Source: Rhododendron vialii
Taxonomy: Eukaryota > Streptophyta > Magnoliopsida > Ericales > Ericaceae
Assembly (NCBI RefSeq): GCF_030253575.1
Contig: NC_080569.1
Span: forward strand, 1,012,001-1,076,000
Reading direction: 5' to 3'
Length of the DNA: 64,000 bases
A model generated the notes under the pieces. The model had not been told where the DNA came from. It did no database searches and saw only the letters and a list, made by a program, of their open reading frames with translations. Every line of letters begins with the position of its first letter. The stretch's first letter is position 1. The translations under genes were made by a program, and so were the position numbers. This document shows, piece after piece, positions 1-9,551 of this stretch.

Positions 1-64
1 GCGAAGAAGTTTTCCTTCAGATTATTACCAAGAAAACCTTTCACAGCAGCAGCTCACGAAAACT

Positions 65-99
<35 letters not shown>

Positions 100-143
100 G
101 CTTCGTTGTAGGTTTTGTGAGATGGGGTATGAGGGTTTATATA
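1..143 (-). promoter_or_regulatory. Core promoter and 5' UTR of an off-window gene
   Basis: Read on the minus strand, a canonical TATA box (TATATAAA, complement of 136-143) is followed by a GA-rich leader (the CT run at 68-97 on the plus strand) and then by leader sequence running off the left edge. There is no ATG on the minus strand between 60 and 1, so the start codon should lie outside the window. Short minus-strand ORFs here read through the GA repeat and are not credible proteins. The gene cannot be identified from this fragment. Confidence 0.5.
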
Positions 144-320
144 GAAAGAGAGAGGGGTTTCGCACGCGTGAAATATTAGAGAGAGAGAGAGAGAAGCGGC
201 CTTCTCCTCGGCCACTAGGGTTTTGGATGGGGCCACAAGTAGGCCTCCTAGGTCCAATCATGTACACAAGTACCCTCTTGTTTTTTTACAACTGGCGCCT
301 GGCGGTGGAGGCAAAGAACT

Positions 321-496
321 AGAGGTGTCAAACGAGCAGCATCGTGCTAGCCCAGCTCGTTTAGCTTTATACCAATCGTATTTCATGTCATGCTATATTG
401 GCCCATTTACTCAATTCTATCGTGACGTGCTATTTTCTTATCGTGTTGTGCAATATTTAAATGCGATGTATCAATCCCGACCCGTTTCACACCTCT
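321..496. mobile_element. Small TIR element (AGAGGTGT ends)
   Basis: The ends AGAGGTGTCAAACG at 321 and CGTTTCACACCTCT near 496 are imperfect inverted repeats. The interior is non-coding and rich in variants of the pattern 'agctcg...cccgacccgt'. This resembles common short plant elements whose ends read AGGGGTGTCAA. No clear target-site duplication was seen, so the class is uncertain. Confidence 0.4.
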
Positions 497-1083
497 GCAA
501 AGAGCCGTGTTCCCAAGTTGTTTCCTTTCCTCAACCGGCTATGAAGTGCCGTCCTCACTACCACCAGCTGTACCGGAGTGCGGGGAAGTAGTACAACCAC
601 ATGTAATGTAAACTCACATGCATCCAACAATATTGAAAATTTGTGTTTCTAACATTTCTTGTGTAGTATTTTGTTTGTTTTTTTTTAATAATCATCGAAT
701 TAATAACTTTTTTTTTTTTTGAATATGTCAGAATTAATAACTTCAAACCTCGTATGATATTTATTTTTTGTATTTGTGTAATAATGTACTTCCGCTCTTA
801 AAAGACCACTATGCAAAAACTTGTAATGTTTAGATTATAAAATAAAGTAATTTCGTACATAAGTTTTTAATACTTCCATTCAAATCAATGTAATTTTTCA
901 TTTTTTTTTAAAAAGAAAACTCACTCAAATTAGGTAATCATACGCAAATATCCTCTCATCTACTTACAGGTGGCCTTCCACGGTTCCACCTGCTGTGTTG
1001 TTTCCTAAACCGGATTTGAAATGTCCTTGTTACCCCTAGATATGCCAGCAAATTACCCCCTTTTGATAATAATAATAATGTGG

Positions 1084-1211
1084 TGATAATGCCAAAACTG
1101 TTTTTATTGGTGTCAAAACTCCAGTGCATAAAAACTTTGTACATTACATATGATATAAGCCTTTTGTGTACTTGCGTTTTAGCACCAACAAAAACAGTTT
1201 TGGCATTATCA
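1084..1211. mobile_element. Short palindromic MITE
   Basis: The arms TGATAATGCCAAAACTG (1084) and CAGTTTTGGCATTATCA (ending 1211) are perfect inverted repeats and extend a further ~12 bp. They enclose about 70 bp of non-coding sequence. The element is flanked on both sides by ATAATAAT-type sequence, which may be part of the target. It is a foldback MITE of undetermined superfamily. Confidence 0.6.
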
Positions 1212-1334
1212 TTTCTTTAATAATAATACTGTGTGCTAGGCACGGCTTGCATTTAAACTATTCAAACTTTTTGTATGGTTTGATCAATTTAATGTTCTAT
1301 TAACTTAAATAAGTACTTATATTTTAAATAAGTA

Positions 1335-1548
1335 CTCCCTCTGTCCCATTTTTATTGTATGTCATTTTTTAATTGTTTATATCTTTCAATCTATAATGTT
1401 TTTTTATAATTTTGTATTAAAGAATTAATCGATATCTATCAAATAAGATCCATATTGCATATTTTTCAAGATTCATACTAAAAGATATATGCAAAAGACA
1501 TAAAAGAGACAAACAGAATAATAGACAATAAAAATGAGACGGATGGAG
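1335..1548. mobile_element. Stowaway MITE
   Basis: The element starts CTCCCTCTGTCCCATTTTTA and ends with the complementary series TAAAAATGAGACGGATGGAG. TA dinucleotides abut both ends (1333-1334 and 1549-1550). TIR sequence CTCCCTCYGTCCCA plus a TA target-site duplication defines the Stowaway/Tc1-mariner group. It has no coding capacity. Confidence 0.85.
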
Positions 1549-1683
1549 TACTTTTTTTAGAATAACCTGTTTTGTAAAACGAAAAATAACTATTTAAAAA
1601 ATAAGAACCTTAGCGAAACAGGGCCTGATATTGTGTATCATACAAAAAAAAGGGTTTTATCATACTATTCAAGTCTAATAGTA

Positions 1684-2008
1684 GGGAATGACTTCGGTGT
1701 TCCCGGTCATTTTGGGGACACCGTAACTTTTGACATAACAAAACCACTATGAGCATAACCAAAATCTATTATGAGTATAACCAAAACCATTATAAGCATA
1801 ACAGAACCATAATAAGGCATAACTTGATTGTTATGCATGCCTTGGTTGGATTTAGTTATGCCTGGATTGGTTTTTTGGATATTTCTTGGTTATGTTTTGT
1901 TTGGGTTCTGTTATGCTTGTAATGAATTTTAGTTATGCTCATAATGGTGAAGTTATGCCAAAAATTACGGTGTCCCCAAAATGACTGGGGACACCATAGC
2001 ATCATCCC
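1684..2008. mobile_element. hAT-type MITE with 8-bp target duplication
   Basis: This is a 325-bp palindromic element. The outer arms read GGGAATGACTTCGGTGTTCC at the left and the corresponding complement at the right. The shared inner arm GGTCATTTTGGGGACACCGT is clear. The 8-bp direct repeat TAATAGTA occurs at 1676-1683 and 2009-2016. An 8-bp duplication points to the hAT superfamily. The interior is built of degenerate 'gttatgc/gcataac' words and is non-coding. Confidence 0.75.
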
Positions 2009-2158
2009 TAATAGTAACCCATACGATAAATAGAACAAATAATTTTAAAGAAAATTGATTTTTGCGCTCTCCTTTTAGATATTGACACTCCATTTTTTTT
2101 TTGTCTTTTTCCTATTTAAAATTCTTAGTCTATGACTACTATTGACTAGTTAGCGTTA

Positions 2159-2379
2159 CAAAAATGCTACTTGCACAATCGGTGCGTTGATTGTGGGCCT
2201 AATTCTGACCGTCCAGATGTATTTGGACGGTCTAGATTTTAAAAAAACCCTTCCAAGAAAAAGTTGAACTTTTATGGGGAAGAGTTTGAATGAATCCTGA
2301 CCATTTATTACAGCAATGGACGGCTAGAGATTAGTTGCGTGTTGTGTTTTACACAACCATTGTGTGTGTAGTACTTTTG
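2159..2379. mobile_element. 221-bp MULE-like MITE, copy 1
   Basis: Ends CAAAAATGCTACTTGCACAA and the complement of CAAAAGTACTACACACACAA form imperfect TIRs. The flanks TTAGCGTTA (2150-2158) and TTAGCATTC (2380-2388) look like a diverged 9-bp target duplication. A second copy of exactly the same length lies at 54923-55143. Non-coding. Confidence 0.75.
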
Positions 2380-2387
2380 TTAGCATT

Positions 2388-2893
2388 CAGGGCCGGCTCA
2401 TAAATTTTGGACGCTGGAAGCAAATCTCTTGAATAAGACCTCCCTATATTTTTCATACAAAAGTGGTCTACAAAAAGTCTCATAAAAAAACCATTACAAA
2501 ATATTTACCATTACGAAATAGAAGCATATTATCCCAAAAAAAATCCAACTATTACAATACCTTAAAATTCATCATTTGAAAATTAGTCTTCTTGTACTTT
2601 TTGCTGCAAACGTACTAATTAAGCCTCCATAGTCCCCAACTCCTCAAGCGGTTTTTTTTTTTTTGATCGTCCCAGTGTTTCTAATAAGTAATTCTACCGT
2701 TTGGGCCTATTTTGTGGCTCCTAAATTTCAATTGGGCCCATTTTGTGTAAAGGAGGCTAAATGCAGAATAAAAAATTTGGGCCATATACACACATATATA
2801 TAGGGATTTTAGAATTTTGGGGGCCCTCGTTTTTATCATTTTTTGGGAGCCCGAAGCACGTGCTTCCCTGGCCTACCCCTTTAGCCGGCCCTG
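2388..2893. mobile_element. Non-autonomous hAT element (CAGGGCCGGC ends)
   Basis: The TIR CAGGGCCGGCT at 2388 is matched by AGCCGGCCCTG ending at 2893. The flanks TTAGCATT (2380-2387) and TTAGCGTT (2894-2901) match at 7 of 8 positions, as expected for an aged hAT 8-bp duplication. CAGGG-type termini are typical of hAT elements. About 506 bp, with no coding capacity for a transposase. Confidence 0.7.
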
Positions 2894-3826
2894 TTAGCGT
2901 TAATGCAAAAGGTGTGTGTTTCTAGCAAACCTTCATCAAAATTTAAAAGATAATAATGTGGAATAAGTGCATTGGAAAAAATTATAGAGTTGCGTAAAAT
3001 GTGTTTCTGAGATTTGTAATTTCAACGTATGTCTATTACTCCACCGTTAGTTTTAGACGCACCTTCAAAATCGTAGAATTTTCAATGCACTCTTCCCGTT
3101 TTCTCGAATCTAATCAAATTAAGGGCTATGAATCATCTTAATTAAAAGAGCTTTTAAATACTCCATCTGATTGATGAGTGATGGATTCATTTTGTCCCAT
3201 ACTTTTTCTTCAGCCAATCATTAAGGGAAAAGGGTGAGTACCACGTGGTGCCCGCTCGGCGAACGGCTCGGATTTAGAAAGAGAAAAAAGAGAGAAAGTG
3301 TTGAGATGAGATAAGAAAGAATATTTCAATCCAAACCGTCCAAAAATGTATTGGACAGCCTGAATGTGCCGAACAAGTACCACATGCGATATACTCATAT
3401 GCCCATCCGGCACCGAAAAATTTCTCTATCATTAAGAGAGAGTGTATTTTGTGTTTCAAGAGCAATGCTCATCCTTACATATTTTGAAGATAAATCCACA
3501 TACTTACGTGAGAGGAGCATGTGAGGGTCCTGCACTGACCTTGTTCGTTTGGAATCTCAAAATCTAAATGAATGATTTTTAATAAATTTTTTCAATTTAT
3601 TTTTTCACTCATTGCTTTGAAAAATTTCCTTCAAAACCCCAAAACGAACAAGCTCGGTTGAGGAATTCTCAAAAATAACAGAAAGGACGATAAATAAATA
3701 GCAGAAAGGGGGAAAAAAAAGTTTTCAGACGGGGAAAAGGATGCGTGAGTTTGGAAAGCGTGAGGAAGTATCTCAGCCATTGGGATGCATGCGGCGCTGT
3801 TATACTGAGTCACTGACACCGTCAAC

Positions 3827-4138
3827 GGAGAAATTATTCGATGCCCCAAGGGCAATTGCAGGTGTTGCCCCCGACCTTTTGTTTTGTTTTTTTTTTTTTT
3901 TATCAGCAGGTACCTCCCACTTAAATATCTACTGACACGCGTTTTCTTCTCTCTTGTTCCACTAGACACAGCCTTTTCTCTAAAATTAAGTGTTTCAAAT
4001 TTCAATCCGTTTGAATGGGTGAGAAGATTTTATTTATCTGATCATTTAATTCTAAAGGGTCATAATTAAATTTTGACTCTAGGGCTCTCGTTGGGGGCAA
4101 CACCTGTCATTGCCCTTGGGGCATCGAATAATTTCTCC
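3827..4138. mobile_element. Palindromic MITE with GGAGAAATTATTCGATGC ends
   Basis: Inverted arms of about 55 bp begin GGAGAAATTATTCGATGCCC and continue through a 'caagggcaat...caggtgttgccccc' block. The direct repeat CGTCAAC flanks the element at 3820-3826 and 4139-4145. The interior contains a stretch related to the palindromes inside the neighbouring 4197-5809 element (the 'attaagtg..caa.tttcaat.cg.tt' pattern). The 7-bp flank leaves the superfamily open, possibly hAT. The long minus-strand ORF across it is an artefact. Confidence 0.7.
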
Positions 4139-4196
4139 CGTCAACGTGTCGAGTACTAGAGGAAGGATCTGGGGGGGGTACGAATCTCTTCTTTAT

Positions 4197-5809
4197 GGGT
4201 AAATTTCACTGACCTCCCCTGAGGTTTCTGACACAAGCACTAACCTCCCTTGAGGTTTTTGAAATTTCACTGCCCTCCCTTGCTTTTTCTGACTTTATCA
4301 AGATGCCCCCTTCCGTTACATGGCTGTTAAATATTTTCACAAAATTCGGTGATTAATGCTGAGGTCATGTTTTTATGATTTTAAAGTGTCCAAAATACCC
4401 TTTTGGCCTCTCTTGTTATTGTAGACCTATTTTTTCCCAAACTATAATGTAGTCAAGGTTTTTTATTCTCTCATAATAAAATTTATTGGTCCTTCTTGTA
4501 ACATAAAAATTTGAGTAAACTAATATTTGAGATTTCAATTTCAAATAAGACTATTGTATCCAAAAAAAACTTGACGATGATGACTATATTTTTTTTAAAT
4601 TTGAGATGATAATTATATTATAAGGTGGAGTTCCACTAACCCTTTTCCAGACACCGCAATAGCGGGAGTCTTGTGCATTGGGTTTACATTTTTTTTCTTA
4701 AATTTGAATTTTTAATTCCCTTATTTTAGATTTTACAAATCACTGGATTAATATAGAGCATGTTATATCCTTAAACCGCTTTTTGGTACAGGCTCAACAA
4801 TATAATCGAGCCTTTGTTGGTAATAGTAACGAGCCTTTGTTTTATTTTCCCATCCAACCCACACGACAATCAACTAAGCAAAATATCCCAGGCCACTCTC
4901 GCTAGTCACTTGTAGCCAGCCAAGTACAAGACGACAAATGGTACGGCTGCAGAACTTTTGACCTTTTCTTCTTCTTTTTAATTTATTTGGTTTTATGACT
5001 CTCTTAGGGCTTTCATATGAGAGCTCTATAACCAAAAATTAATTATGATCCTTAAGGATAAAATGATAAAAAAAAAAAAGATATTTACACCGATTCAAAC
5101 GGATTAAAAATTGGAGTATTTAATTTTTGAATCTTATTTTTTAATATATAAACAATCTAAAAAATTAAGTGCTCCAATTTTCAATTCGTTTAAACAGGTG
5201 CGTAAATCATATTTTTATGATCATTTTATCCTAAAGGGTTATAATTAATATTTATCGTTAGAGCTCTCATAATTAAGTCTTTGCTCTTCATTTTGTTCTA
5301 CAACTCTCTTAAGACTCTCATATGATAGCCTTAGAGTCAAAAATTAATTATGACCTTTTAGAATAAAATAATTAAAAAAATAAGATTTTTACATTGGTTC
5401 AAACGGATTGAAAATTGGAGCACTTAATTTTTTAACCACATTTTTTAACCCGTCCAAATGTTTACTGTTTTTACTAGTGAAAAAAAGAAGAAGAAAAAGA
5501 CGACAATGGTAACTAGTGAGAAAAAGATGAAGTGAATTTTCGAAGTATGAATAAAAAAAGAAAAAAAAATAACTGGTAAAGAAATGCATAGGTTTTAATG
5601 GCCAAGAGTGTTTGGAGGCATAGAGATGGAAGGGCAAGGGTATGTCAGTCATTTTATAAAGAAAGTTAACACCGTTTCAGGAGAAATTAACGGAAGGGGG
5701 CATCTTGAAAAAGTTAGAAAAAGCAAGGGAGGGCAGTGAAATTTCAGAAACCTCAGGAGAGGTCAGTGCTTGTGTCAGGAACCCCAGGGGAGGTCAGTGA
5801 AATTTGCCC
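4197..5809. mobile_element. 1.6-kb non-autonomous MULE-like element with long TIRs
   Basis: The left end begins GGGTAAATTTCACTGACCTC and the right end is its near complement. The arms run for roughly 130 bp and include the 'caagggagggcagtgaaatttc' block. The 9-bp direct repeat CTTCTTTAT flanks it at 4188-4196 and 5810-5818. Long TIRs with a 9-bp duplication are the Mutator-like signature. The interior is AT-rich and holds a nested palindrome (about 4993-5275) and a half copy of the same palindrome (about 5292-5450). No transposase ORF is present. Confidence 0.8.
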
Positions 5810-6535
5810 CTTCTTTATTTCTTAAATTTCCAACCGACCAAAGAAAAAAAAAAAAGAATCTTCTTTAATTTTTATTTAATTTGTTTCATCACAATTTTTT
5901 ATTTTCTTGATGAAGCCGTCTCTTTCTAGATTCTGAGAATCTAGAAACAATTTGGGAAGTGGGGTCGTGCTAGTTGAGGCTCCTGGCCCAGCTCAGTCAA
6001 ATTTCCAAACAGCTCGTTGCTTTCATTCCCATGGCCTACCCTCCATTATTCTTAAGTTTTTAACTTCGAAATTACTAGTACTAAGACAAGACTACTGGCA
6101 TTTATTCATATCCTTCTCGATTGTTCCATACATTGAAGTTAGACGCGAAACACCGGATGTAATGTGAGAGGGACTAAGTCCCGAGGGTTAGTTCGGTTAG
6201 TTTTTTATTTTTGATGGGATTAGTTTTTTTATTGTTGTGGTCGATCAGCAAAAACGTAATTTCTTAGTCCCAGTATGAATGATCTACCTTTAATCAGTCC
6301 AGAAAGAGAATCAGTTTAAATGCACGGAAGCTGATCCGGAACCTTGATGTCATGAAAAAAAAAAAGGGACCTCCTTGGCTAACGTGTACTGTGCACAGAC
6401 TGTCGTGTTTCATTTTGCCAAACAGCTTTCTTTAATATGCCCGGGTTCCAACTTTTAATGCATCACACAACCATTTGAACGTGCCTGAATTAATTCTTTT
6501 TTTTGTTTTCAATATTGTATAGTTGGTGAGAATTA
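5810..6535. other. Spacer with no recognised gene
   Basis: AT-rich sequence between the 4197-5809 element and the next palindrome. A short plus-strand ORF at 5952-6167 shows no family resemblance and no promoter or splice context. Nothing else was recognised. Confidence 0.4.
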
Positions 6536-6776
6536 GAGCCCGTTTCAGAACACTTTCTTAAAAAATAAATATTTATTTCACATTTTCAAACTAAAAAATA
6601 ATGTAAATTGAAAAATAATTTTTTTATTTTTTTGCACCGTATTAAAAATCTCAATGAGATCTTTCAAACAAAATTCATAGTGCATATTTTTAGATTTCAA
6701 TAAACCCATCATTTTTTAGCTTGAAATTGCCTTCTTAAAAAATAAGTACTTATTTCACGTTCCGAAACAGGACCCT
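6536..6776. mobile_element. Degenerate palindromic MITE
   Basis: The left segment 'cccgtttcagaacac' and the right segment 'gttccgaaacagg' are imperfect inverted ends. Both inner flanks carry the pattern 'ttaaaaaataa.ta.ttatttcac'. Similar 'aataagtacttattt' words recur around 1310, 7060 and 56420, suggesting one old abundant family. Boundaries are approximate. Confidence 0.45.
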
Positions 6777-7495
6777 AGTGAAATATTAGCCAGTATGAAC
6801 TCATAAATAGTTCTTAAACCCCAAACCTCGCTCTTCATGGGGTTCGAACATTAGCCTCCACGGAAGAGGAACAATAACCCACCATTAGTGCTAGCTGTTA
6901 GTTCTTCGTTGCTTCCTAAGTTACCAACCCAATAAAGTGTGCATGTTGGAGTAGTGGTTAATTAAACGTCTGCAATTTTTAACATAAAAATCAAGTTTAA
7001 ATTTACGGACATTGGCTTCAGTAGGCTACCCATCCGTACACCACATGTAGGCCATGTTCCCGTTTAAGAAATAAGTATTTATTTTTTCGAAAAATAATTT
7101 ATTTTTTGAATTAAATGTGATATATTGTGAGAGAATGGCCTGTCTTGGGAAGCGAGAATAAATGAGAGTATTTTTTACGAAAAAAATGTGGAACACAACC
7201 TGACATCCGTAATGTACAAGTCGAGCTACATGAATTTGTAAAACATGCATTGTTACGAAATTTCGTAACTAAACCGGCCAACCGGATGCATAGTTTATTA
7301 AATTTCAACCCCCAATCTAATATGTAGTAATTCATAATTTGAATTCACTTTCATGATCAATATATTGATGCATAACTTGAGTACCACTAACATAAAAATT
7401 TGGCGTCTCATTACGAGGTCAGGAGTTCGAGTCTCCCCACTTGCATGTGGGTATTTTTCTCTTAGAGAGCTTTTCTTTTCTTTCTTTGTTTCTAG

Positions 7496-7622
7496 GGAAA
7501 ATGACGGCTAGTGACATATTTTGATAATTAATACCCGCCAAAGACATTTTCAGCATTAACAAATGTTCTCAGGTCCTTGGCAGGTATTAATTATCAAAAC
7601 ACGTCATGGGCCGACATTTTCC
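7496..7622. mobile_element. Short foldback MITE, copy 1
   Basis: The arms GGAAAATGACGGCTAGTGAC (7496) and the complement of GGAAAATGTCGGCCCATGAC (ending 7622) enclose inner arms containing TTTTGATAATTAATACC and its complement. The total length is 127 bp. A diverged relative lies at 30767-30896. Non-coding; superfamily not assigned. Confidence 0.65.
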
Positions 7623-9320
7623 TTTGTTTCTACCTTATAATGGGCTTATTTATTATATTGGTTGAGTTGTTGGGTTTGGTTATCTCGTGGACTCTTACAA
7701 TTGATGAAGTGTCTCGAACTTGTACTATGTACTTCATATATGATGTAAATGATCTTTTCCATCGATTGACAAAAAAAAAAAAAACATACGAATTTGGCAT
7801 ATGATACACTGTAAAAAGTTTTTATATTTCGAAGAGTTTTTCTAAATTATTATACTTTTACAAATCTTTATATAGTAACTCCTATTCCATTCATTTCAAC
7901 TCTTACGCGGAAAAAAATAAAATAAAAAATAAGATAATAAGATAAAATGTTAAGGTGCTTAAAACATGAAAGTGTGTTAAACTTGAATGTACTTTTTGCT
8001 TATATAGTTCACTACTATAGAAAAAGAGTAAAATTATTCAAAAGAGTGATCGAAATCAATTACTAGTATTTCTATTCCTGTTACTTTTTATTTGTTCGTC
8101 ATTTCTTCTCCCGTAAAAAGGTCAAATTAAAGAAGGACGACGGTCATTAAACAACTACAATGTAAACGACTTGAACCATAAAAGCGTTATGAATATATAA
8201 AACCGCAATGGGCAAACAGCACTTTCCAGTCCTAACTGTTGATTGTAACCTGTGTCGGGTATTACTGTGTATACCTAATTTTAGTAGTATTTCTTATGGG
8301 TCATTAGCGATGCCAAAAGTTGATTAAGCATAAACAATTGGAGTAAAATTTACAGTAGGTGGGGTTATCTGTTTTTTTTTTTGTGAACCGGTGGGGTTAT
8401 CTGTTCGATTCTCAACGAAACCAGTAGGTATTGGAGTGTTTGGTTTCGGTCCCCTCATTGATTATTTTAGGTTTCTGTCTTTACTGTGGGAGGACAGAGA
8501 CTCACTCACAAGCTAGGCTTCTGATCATGTCATTTTGAGTGAACTTGGTACGCAATCGCAGGGACCAGGATGCTGCCAAGCGCATTTAGATCGTCTATTC
8601 CGACAATCAATAGTCCGGATTAAAAATAAGAAAAAGTGACTCTTTTCTAGAAGAATTCGTTGTTTAATTTGGACAGTTGAAAACACTTTTGAACGGTTAA
8701 AATTGGAATACACCATGCACCCGCTCGGCAGAATGTTTGGTAGGGTCCCGGATGCAGTCGCAGAGGGAACCTCTGAACAATTTCTCAAGTGCTCGGCGTT
8801 GCAATGCTTCATGAACTTTTTCCACTACATATTGCCATATTGGTATGTGATTCATAATAAACCGCATAGATTCAGCATAGAGCTCGTAAAAAATGAATAC
8901 TCACAGCTCTCAAAATCTGTATTGGACGTGACAACGCTTTATCTAAAAATTACTAATTGTAAAAAATTATCTGGTTATCCAAAATTACGACTCTAGAGCT
9001 ATTGATAAAAAAATGACTAATATGGATGGTACTCCGAGACTAGTGGCCCGAACTAATAAATTATTCTGTCTTGTCAACTTAACAATAACGATATATTTTG
9101 CCTCTCGAGTTTACTTTGACCTGTGTTCAGAGAGACAAAAACTTACTTACTAGCCACTCTTATGGGGCCGATGATGTGTGGATTCACCACTTCCACTCTC
9201 CATTCTCTCATGGGGTCGATAGTAGTTTGATTTGATTTATTTATATTTGTCAGAATGGAGGAGCTCCCAGGATTCGAACTCTAATTGACCAATTCCCTTC
9301 CCTTGTATTATTGGGAAAAA
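7623..9320. other. AT-rich spacer upstream of the ASCH gene
   Basis: No gene was recognised. There is a short local duplication of 'ggtggggttatctgtt' near 8358-8404 and a degenerate inverted segment around 8540-8800. ORFs on both strands at 8525-8996 overlap each other antisense and show no family similarity. They are taken as chance ORFs. Confidence 0.4.
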
Positions 9321-9329
9321 AAACGAACA

Positions 9330-9379
9330 TGGGCCACGAGCCATGGGCCTCTTCACTCCCCAAAAGAAAATCATGGGCC
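9330..9379. promoter_or_regulatory. Three site II-type motifs (TGGGCC) upstream of the ASCH gene
   Basis: TGGGCC occurs at 9330-9335, 9344-9349 and 9374-9379, within 225 bp of the ATG at 9552. Clusters of TGGGCY (site II) motifs are known in promoters of plant genes expressed in dividing cells and of translation-related genes. Direct evidence is only the motif cluster; its role here is inferred. No convincing TATA box was seen between the cluster and the start codon. Confidence 0.4.
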
Positions 9380-9551
9380 AAGCCCGGTCAGTTGTTTTTT
9401 CCATTTTTGTTTCGAGATAAGTCCAGAGATGTAGCACTCGGATTCAGGAATCTCCCTTTACGCAACAACAAATCTAGTTACAATCAACAATTACGCAGGC
9501 GCCGTCATAAAATATTCCCTGTTGACGCAACAGTGAGTGAGAGAGAGAGAG

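Noticed and set aside
3631..4005. 124-codon minus-strand ORF
   Set aside because: It runs through the arm and poly-T tract of the MITE at 3827-4138 and has no recognisable domain.
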